The notes beneath the pieces are model-generated. The model saw only the letters and a program-made list of their open reading frames with translations. It was not told the origin of the DNA and did not search any database. Shown one piece after another: positions 58,181 through 64,000 of a stretch of 64,000 nt of DNA (its first letter is position 1; every line of letters begins with the position of its first letter). Origin of the DNA: Symbiodinium natans (taxonomy: Eukaryota; Sar; Dinophyceae; Suessiales; Symbiodiniaceae); the NCBI GenBank assembly GCA_905221605.1, contig CAJNDS010000699.1, positions 1 to 64,000 on the forward strand, written 5' to 3'. A program made the translations under genes and the position numbers.

Positions 58181-59002
58181 AGGTTTTGTGAGGCTTTTCG
58201 AAGGAATCTGAGGGTTTAAGGTTGATGGGCATCTTCAAAATGGAACCTATTTAAGGAAGACAAAGGGGATCTAGACCAGAAGCCCTCTTGGGGTTTAGGG
58301 TTTATGGGCATCTTCAATGTGGAAGGCCAATGTCAGAAGGACACCCTAAGGGGATCCCAATCTAGACCGGGAGCCTTTCCCCAACAAAGATTAGGGCGAG
58401 CTTGGGCTGAAGATGTAGCAACCCTTGGCCCAAATTCCCCTCCCATGGAACCACTCTGAACAGTCAGAGTTCCTGGGTTGAAGTGGATGTCTCGAAATGT
58501 CAGGCCTGAGTGGTCATGTTGCCCAGAGCTTAGGGCTAAGCCCTAAACCGCTCCAGACCCATAAGCTCCATGGAATATGCATGAGCATACGATAAGGGAG
58601 GCCCTACACCTGAAGCCAAGTTTCCTGTGGCTTTGTGCCTGGCTTCCCTGGACCAGGGGGACTCCACCTTTCCGGCAGCAGCGGTGATGCAATGCCAGGC
58701 CCACGCAAGTTTTTCATGGTAGCTGCAAGATGGGTCAGAGAGGCGTAGGTGTGGGATTAAGGCTTCGGATAGTTCTGGCCAGGGTTTGTGCTGCTTACCT
58801 TCTGAACGATGCGTGGCGAGTTGCTTTGGCGACAGGTGACAGGTCACGTAGGTTGTTTCAGCCCAGGCCCCTGCTAACCATCCACCCGCATCATGGTCAC
58901 CGCATTGCCTCGGGCACTTGCAGGCACTCGTGAAACTACGTTGCCTGGGATGAACGCAAGCAACTCGCCGCCATTGCTCTTGGGAGAACTGCGGAGTCCA
59001 AG
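58181..59002. other. No recognised gene
   Basis: Two copies of GGGTTTA..GGGCATCTTCAA (58208 and 58290) form a 90-bp tandem repeat that includes AGGGGATC and GACCxGxAGCC. The minus frame 58536-58847 has no motif. Confidence 0.4.
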
Positions 59003-59065
59003 CATGTCCCAGGTTATACTAGCAGTCTTACTCTAATTTCTTCTAAAGGACTGCGAGCATCCCAA
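59003..59065. mobile_element. Family-1-like element, deleted form
   Basis: CATGTCCCAGGTTATACTAG continues as CAGTCTTA, like family-1 left ends; the right side AGGACTGCGAGCATCCCAA fits the right end with the middle of the arm missing. Confidence 0.5.
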
Positions 59066-59619
59066 CATAGAGCATTAAACTCGCGATCAGATGAACGGTG
59101 CTTGCTGTTATGTATCTGCAGAACGCGGTTAAGATGCCCACTAGTAGCACTGTTACCTTTCCTTAGGCTTCCTGATGTGAATTCCAAGAAACCCAATAAT
59201 TGGCACCGTGTTGATTCTTGCTTTACTGGGGAACCCTTAAGGAGGTGTGCTGCAACAGGAATTCCCTCGACCCGCCGCTGTCTTGTCACGACCAAATTCA
59301 TGCCGACGAAGCTCTCTGAGAGCCCGAAGACGACATGGCCAACCCCTGCAGGAAAAACAAGAAAAGCATATGTGCAAGTAAATGTGTATATGTATATATA
59401 CATATACACTTGTATTTGATGAAGGTCTTAATGTTGCTTTAGGCTTGTATACATGTATACATGTATACATGTATACATATACATATATATATATATATAT
59501 ATATACATATATAGCCTATGGTATATGCATATATACTTCTACAACCCAAACCTTAACCGTAACCCTAAACCCGAATAACCTCAACAAGCACCTGTTGTGA
59601 AGCATCCTGGATGACCCAG
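59066..59619. other. No recognised gene; TA microsatellite
   Basis: ATGTATAC and ATATATAC repeats at 59385-59515, then CCGTAACCCTAAACCC words at 59553-59575. A minus frame at 59014-59409 crosses the microsatellite and is not convincing. Confidence 0.45.
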
Positions 59620-59683
59620 GCCGCAGCAGTCCGCCCAACTTCGGCGAAACGCTGGCACTGGGCATCTTGGCGGTCATATAGGG
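59620..59683 (+). CDS. Candidate exon, Trp-rich
   Basis: After GGATGACCCAG it reads AAAVRPTSAKRWHWASWRSY, R and one base to a GTGTGT donor. CCCTAAA words lie 45 bp upstream. A second frame (QQSAQLRRNAGTGHLGGHI) is open too. Confidence 0.32.
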
Positions 59684-60375
59684 GTGTGTTCTTCGAAATT
59701 GTTCCCCTCCCTTGTTTTCGAGGGGAGGGGAGTGGAGGGGAGGGGACGGGTTCGAGTCATCAGATCGTTCAGGAATTCATTCCGAGTGTCTGGTTTCCCC
59801 GATCACGTGTTGCCCGTGTCCTGACCTCAGGCCCCGCCCGTTTATCCCCAAAAACTTATTTTCAGCCCTATGCCTGGATCGAAACTGAGCCCTCGATCCC
59901 AAACCCAAAGCCCCCCGAAAGACCACGGAGAATTGAATTATGGGATCCCAAAACAATCTCCCGACAAGACTCCCCCCCAAGAAAAAGGAGCCATAGTCAG
60001 CCTTAATCTTAAAAGTCATAACAACAACAAGAATTGTACGAATTGTGAAAATATTACTAGGAATACGAATGATGATAATACACAGAATAATGATGATAGT
60101 CACTAGTAATCATGCTAAAAGTAATACGTAGTGATAATCAGAGTAATAATCATCACAATCATCATAATAATCGGGATAGTAGTAACCAGAACCATATGAA
60201 AAATGAATAACACTAAGTCATCGACATCATAATATCGACCGCGCAAAGTGTACTGACAATCATTGCGGGTTAAGAACGACATTGATGATGATGACAAAAC
60301 ATAGCGAAAAGAAGAATAATATGTGTTCGTGGCGCATCAGGCTCGATCTCTGTCGTTGCGCCCGAGCCGCTGCCT
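59684..60375. other. No recognised gene; AT-rich block
   Basis: A GAGGGGAGGGGA tract at 59720-59748, then an AAT/ATCAT-rich block (60010-60190) resembling 20937-21090. Confidence 0.5.
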
Positions 60376-60875
60376 TTGAGGTCGCGCAGGGTACTTGTAT
60401 TAGAAGGGCTTGGTTTGTTTCTTGCTGATGTGCTTTCTGTTTGGGAAGGCGTTGTTGCTTTTGGTTTGTTTGGCTGCTTTGGGGCTTGCGATGTGCGCAA
60501 GCAACTGGTCAGTTCGCCAATGCATTGTTTTTGCCGCAAGCCCGAGTCACGTGTCTGCATTGGGGTTCGTGGCTCCTATCGCTCCTATCTGGCCTCATTG
60601 CTGGAGACGACTGTGGTTGGAGTGCAATGGTGATGAAGGCAGAAGGTCCCTTCGCCTCACCGTTTTGCACTGGTTGCTGCAGGAACATTGGGCAAACTGT
60701 AAGCCGTTTTGGCATGCACGACAAGGCTGATGACACCGCAACGGTGCTGTCTGAGAAGTCTTGCCCATTCTTCAACGAGATGGAGAGACATCGGACGTCT
60801 ATGCAGCGGATGCCAACGCAGCTTACGAGGCACTTCCATTTCAACGATGAAGTCGCTCGCGCGTTTGCTTCGTGA
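60376..60875 (+). CDS. Possible coding region, unknown protein
   Basis: Two overlapping + frames. The second ends at a TGA at 60873; from an ATG at 60627 it reads MVMKAEGPFASPFCTGCC, then RNIGQTVSRFGMHDKADD and ATVLSEKSCPFFNEME, 82 codons, which looks like real protein. The first (60376-60633) includes VLEGLGLFLADVLSVWEGVV. The minus strand is also open (60509-60934). No family recognised. Confidence 0.33.
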
Positions 60876-61511
60876 GCTCCGGTCCTGCTTCGTTTTTCTA
60901 GGGACATCGCGAGCTCCTCGTTGCTAAAGTGCAAAAAGCTCAGGCGCTAGCATCAAAATGACAAAATGACGTAAACCCGAGGGTCAAGATAGCAAGGGCG
61001 AAGCTTTGTGGCAAAAGCACAAACAAGACGGAGAGTCATTCGTACACGAACCTTTCGCGCCAACCAGGCCCCCACAGCTGGCATTCACCGCCCGCGGCAA
61101 GAGTCCAGATCTGATCTACTACGTGCGGAGCTCAGAAGGTAGAGGTCTGGCTCAGGGTTCATGGTTTGACACATAAAGGAGATACAGAGTCTGACACATC
61201 AAGGAGCTACAGAGTCTTGGGGCCTCGGGAAGGGTGCTTAGGGTGCAAGACCTAGGCTTTTGAGGGGTATGCGGTATGCGCAGTTAGATGCCAGTGGGCA
61301 ATGGGCACGGTGGATTTCTTTCTGATGTAAAATTTGATGTGAAATGCTGACTTCAGATGTTCACGCAGGATGAGAACTGTTGCTGAAGGGGTTCAAGGGG
61401 ATTTAGGGTTGCACAAGTCGTGGATCGAATCCAGGGGCTGAACCGCTCAACCGCACGAGGAGCGCTTCAACACTGAGGCCAATCCCCATTGTCTTCTCCA
61501 TGGTTCTGGTA
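60876..61511. other. No recognised gene
   Basis: A direct repeat of GACACATxAAGGAG..ACAGAGTC at 61170 and 61194. A tRNA-like stretch on the minus strand near 61416-61487 was rejected. Confidence 0.45.
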
Positions 61512-61626
61512 CTACTACTTGCTTAAGCACCAAAACATGAAAAATAATAGTCCCTCCATTACCCTTATAAGGAAGAACTTTTTTTTTTTTTGGGCGGGGG
61601 GGGGGGGCTTCTTAAGCAAATAGTAG
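61512..61626. mobile_element. Family-2 inverted-repeat element, 115 bp, TSD GGTA
   Basis: CTACTACTTGCTTAAGCACC at the left, GGCTTCTTAAGCAAATAGTAG at the right, with T12 and G12 runs inside. GGTA stands on both sides (61508-61511 and 61627-61630). Confidence 0.86.
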
Positions 61627-61779
61627 GGTAGGAGACCCCACCTTTCGGGACCAGTGTCTGGTACGCCCTCGACCCTTAGCCCAAACCGAGGTTGAACATC
61701 TCCGGGCCAGAAGCTTCGAGGCACCTGCCAGAAGCTTGCGGAATTAGGTCATTGGTTCACAGTAGTTGTCGGAAATCAG

Positions 61780-62001
61780 GTGACTGTTCCTGATGTGCTG
61801 CAGCTTTCAAGTGCAAGCTGCGACAATGTCACGTTTGGTGCCGTGATCCAGCAACTCAGGGCCGCTGGCCTAGGCCAAGATGCCAACGTGGCAAGGGTGG
61901 CCCGCGTTGGGCATATTGCTTCTCCCTCATGTTGGTTCAAGATGGTTCAAGTACCGTCACGCTCCGTGGCTCCATGCAAACCAGGTCGGCCAAAGGCATG
62001 A
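61780..62001 (+). CDS. Candidate exon or coding region, helical
   Basis: After GGAAATCAG the frame reads VTVPDVLQLSSASCDNVTFG then AVIQQLRAAGLGQDANVARV and ARVGHIAS; it stays open to 62001, but the later part is less protein-like. NVTFGAVIQQLRAAGLGQDA resembles a PPR-type helix pair; that is a guess from pattern only. Right border undetermined. Confidence 0.42.
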   Translation: MTVPDVLQLSSASCDNVTFGAVIQQLRAAGLGQDANVARVARVGHIASPSCWFKMVQVPSRSVAPCKPGRPKA

Positions 62002-62170
62002 GCCTTGATGAAGCCGCCCTGAAAAGACACGAAGGGCCGAAACAGCACAACTTATTCCTCCCCGTTGTTGTCGTGAGGGCTCGGCCAAAAGACTCTGAGA
62101 GCTACCATCCCCTTCACAGTAGACCTAGTTCTAACCCACTTTCAAAGCCTGCCCCGGAACCTGTCTCCAG

Positions 62171-62245
62171 GAGCGGCATCGGGCCCTCATCAGCCTCCTA
62201 ACGACCGCCCGGGAGGGCGCGGCGATGCGGAACGCCATCCTCCAG
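62171..62245 (+). CDS. Armadillo-type gene, exon a
   Basis: Bounded by CCTGTCTCCAG and ATCCTCCAG|GTCGGG. In phase 0 it reads ERHRA, then LISLLTTAREGAAMRNAILQ, 25 codons with no remainder. It joins exon b at 62686 in phase, and the junction ILQ-AGAVLPLVELL is exactly what armadillo repeats show between helix 3 of one repeat and the start of the next. Armadillo repeats form a right-handed helical scaffold for protein binding. Confidence 0.6.
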
Positions 62246-62619
62246 GTCGGGTCATGTAAGGATATTGGTGTAGGGTTAAGGGCTTCAGGGATTTTAGGGC
62301 GTTTTAGGGTTTAAGAAGAAGGGCCTTTTCTCCAAATTCTGAATCATCACAGTACAAAAGAAGCCTAATAGTTTAGAGACCTGACCAGCTTGGGTGCCTA
62401 GTCTTGCTAGCGTAGCCTCTTGGAACCCAACCTCAAACACTAAGCCACCAAGCCGTCTTGCTCCAGAAACGCCATTCAGAAGCTGAAACCCCAAGCCCGG
62501 CAACAAACCCTAAAGCCCCGAAGCCCCAAAACATCCTTACACTCAAACCGGAAGCCAAGCCCTGTAGTAAAAAACAAACCTGAAATGTCCCATTACGCCC
62601 CACTAAGCCCCCTATGCCC

Positions 62620-62650
62620 AGTAGCCCTAAACCCTAAACCCCCTAAATCC
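62620..62650 (-). repeat. Short CCCTAAA array inside intron a-b
   Basis: Three heptamers and a CCCCCTAAAT unit, 36 bp before exon b. The 5' part of this intron carries the eroded TTTTAGGG words at 62280-62310. Confidence 0.88.
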
Positions 62651-62685
62651 CCTTTTTCAGCCCTGGAAAATCTACACCTGCTCAG

Positions 62686-62759
62686 GCCGGCGCAGTCCTT
62701 CCCCTGGTGGAGCTGCTGCGGGACCGCAACGCACCAGCACTCCAGGAGGCCAGGCTTTG
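62686..62759 (+). CDS. Armadillo-type gene, exon b
   Basis: Bounded by ACACCTGCTCAG and AGGCTTTG|GTAGAG. Reads AGAVLPLVELLRDRNAPALQ, EARL and two bases. AGAVLPLVELLRDxNxxLQE is a near-textbook armadillo helix 1-2 region. An upstream acceptor at 62660 (CTTTTTCAG) is stronger but would put the exon in another frame relative to exon a. Confidence 0.65.
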
Positions 62760-62772
62760 GTAGAGGGGGGGA

Positions 62773-62874
62773 GGGGTTTAGGGGGGTTTAGGGTTTCGGG
62801 TTTCGGGTTTTGGGTTTTGGGTTTTGGGTTTTGGGTTTTGGGTTTTGGGGGGGGGGGGGGGGGGGGGGGGGGGT
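62773..62874 (+). repeat. TTTAGGG passing into TTTCGGG, TTTTGGG and poly-G
   Basis: Two TTTAGGG, two TTTCGGG, then seven TTTTGGG units and a G27 tract (62848-62874). It starts 13 bp after the donor of exon b. Confidence 0.95.
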
Positions 62875-63554
62875 TTGGGGTTCCGGGCTTTGGAGGCCAG
62901 GGCTCAAGGGCTGAGAGAGGTTGAGGGGTTTAGGGCTTCGGGGACTTCCGTTGCTCACGGGCTCTGGGCAGGCATTCAAGTGGTTTTTGGTGCCGGCTGT
63001 AGTCAAGGAACGTTAGCCGTTCTGAAGCTCCTTCATATCTAATAATTCACAGCCTTTCCCCCCTTGGAAACTCAGCCAGTAAGCATATCGAAGCACCCCG
63101 CGAAACCTCGCCTCAAGAACACAAAGGTCTGGAGCTTAGCAGGCGTGCCTGCTTGCAGGGATAGCTGTCGGGCTTTAGCAGAGCTCCGCGTCGTGAAGGA
63201 GGACCTGTTTGTTAGCGGCACCTCTCGCAAACGATGTGCAAGATGGTCCTTTGTCCTGCTGAGTCTTCTCAAGTTGTCCAAGCACCAGATCCATCTAGCC
63301 AGATTCCTACGGAAAACCCTGCAGCACTCTTGAATTTTGTTGCCGAGTGGGCTGCACGTGGCGGTTGTTCTAAAGAGCCCATGGGAAAAATCCTGGGGCG
63401 TTGTACCTGAAGGCCTGAGCTCTCCTGAGCAGCCATAAACCCCCTACGCCCCTAAAGGATCTTATTGTAGAAGGTGGGTGTTTCTCGGAATTCTGTTTTT
63501 GTGGGTTCCTACCGATACCCAAAAAGACAAGGATGATTAAGATGTAGAGAGACC
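62875..63554. other. Rest of the putative intron b-c
   Basis: Contains a fourth copy of the short dispersed repeat (63054-63083: TTTCCCCCCTTGGAAACTC then AGCCAGTAAGC) and a frame open on both strands at 63064-63333, without motif. CCCTAAACCCC words at 63555-63571 end it. Confidence 0.45.
63054..63083 (+). repeat. Short dispersed repeat, CTCAGCCAGTAAG copy
   Basis: Fourth copy of the repeat described at 35938. Confidence 0.7.
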
Positions 63555-63581
63555 CCAAACCCTAAACCCCTGTAGCTGAAG

Positions 63582-63655
63582 TTCCGAGGCTGCTGCAGCT
63601 GCATTGGGTGTACTTGCCGCAGATGGCGAGGCGCTCCACTTTTGTCTTCCTTGGA
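63582..63655 (+). CDS. Armadillo-type gene, exon c
   Basis: Bounded by CTGTAGCTGAAG and CCTTGGA|GTTGAT. The first base completes the codon split at 62759 (Cys). It then reads SEAAAAALGVLAADGEALHF, CLPW and one base. SEAAAAALGVLAADGEA fits helix 3 of an armadillo repeat (A-A-x-A-L-x-x-L-A). A GC donor at 63631 is an alternative right border. A TTTAGGG array follows at 63723. Confidence 0.58.
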
Positions 63656-63663
63656 GTTGATGC

Positions 63664-63690
63664 TTCCCACGTGGGGGGGGGGGGGGGGGT
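63664..63690. repeat. Poly-G tract
   Basis: G18 run at 63673-63690 following CCCACGT. Confidence 0.9.
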
Positions 63691-63722
63691 TCGAGCGCGG
63701 CTTTTGTTGAAGTGTCTGCTCG

Positions 63723-63770
63723 TTTAGGGTTCAGGGTTCAGGGTTTAGGGTTTAGGGTTTAGGGGTTAGG
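63723..63770 (+). repeat. TTTAGGG array with TTCAGGG variants
   Basis: Seven units. The remaining 230 bp to the window end are anonymous apart from terminal CCCTAACCCGAAACCC words. Confidence 0.95.
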
Positions 63771-64000
63771 CTGGGGCTTGCAAGTTCGCGTCTGGAGGGG
63801 TGGTCCCTGTAAATCGGGCCAACTCGACGACTTCAAAGGCACAGCCGCTCTAAACCAAAACACCCTTCAGCGCCAAGCCCAACATCCTGAACTCATGCAC
63901 ACCAAAAGAACTTAGTTACAAAATGGAGCTGTGAACTGCGAGAAAAAATTCCGAGGCATCTTCAGTCTTGCCGAAGAGGCTCCCTAACCCGAAACCCTCA

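Noticed and set aside
61416-61487. tRNA-like stretch on the minus strand with A-box-like TGGCCTCAGTG and B-box-like GGATTCGATCC
   Set aside because: Acceptor and T stems do not pair and the anticodon loop is too long; at best a tRNA-derived fossil.
1-64000. Dinoflagellate spliced-leader gene or rRNA genes
   Set aside because: I looked for the conserved leader end (TTTTGGCTCAAG) and for universally conserved rRNA words and saw none, so they give no help in naming the lineage.

Overview
This window is nuclear DNA of a eukaryote whose telomere-type heptamer is TTTAGGG (the plant, green-algal, dinoflagellate and chromerid type). Short arrays of that heptamer recur across the whole 64 kb, in both orientations and at well over 60 places, so it is not a chromosome end. 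There are no long intact reading frames, no operons and no bacterial-type signals. The intron-rich, repeat-rich layout fits an alga or alveolate such as a dinoflagellate or chromerid, but the lineage is inferred and not proven.

The most striking pattern is positional. Where a C-rich array (CCCTAAA) is followed within about 50-250 bp by a G-rich array (TTTAGGG), the short stretch between them usually reads as an open, codon-like piece of about 30-140 nt bounded by AG on the left and GT on the right. The G-rich array often abuts the GT (as GTTTAGGG) and the C-rich array often ends just before the AG. These pieces look like exons, and the introns between them begin with TTTAGGG and end with CCCTAAA, so the two ends of an intron RNA could pair. 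I list about 50 candidate exons on this basis, nearly all on the + strand. Three are recognisable: a U-box E3 ubiquitin-ligase segment (51794-51898), a set of three exons (62171-63655) whose phases join into an armadillo-type repeat, and a TPR-like helix pair (11345-11450). Exons at 53207, 53876, 54010, 54101 and 54231 can also be joined in compatible phases. All exon limits are hand-made predictions.

The second layer is transposon-like. At least four well-supported families of short inverted-repeat elements (about 65-210 bp) are present. Family 1 has ends TTGGGATG..CATCCCAA and about 7-8 bp target duplications. Family 2 has ends CTACTATTTG..CAAATAGTAG and clear 4-bp duplications (ATGG, GGTA, GTAT). 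Families 3 and 5 are short palindromic units. An AT-rich 2.3-kb block (39555-41883) carries family-2 ends, an inner 27-bp inverted repeat, a 21-bp tandem array and three hairpins spaced exactly 149-150 bp apart; I see no transposase in it.

Region by region: 1-2 kb holds microsatellites, a duplicated 250-bp hairpin unit and a 32-bp minisatellite. 2-17 kb holds scattered candidate exons and arrays. 17.07-17.83 kb holds five copies of a unit with C/D-snoRNA-like boxes. 18-28 kb is mostly anonymous, with one decayed minus-strand coding region near 19.3-20.0 kb. 29-39 kb mixes candidate exons and short elements. 39.5-43.5 kb is low-complexity and transposon-like. 45-55.3 kb is the densest candidate-exon zone and includes the U-box exon. 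56-61 kb is sparse. 61.8-63.7 kb holds the armadillo-type exons.
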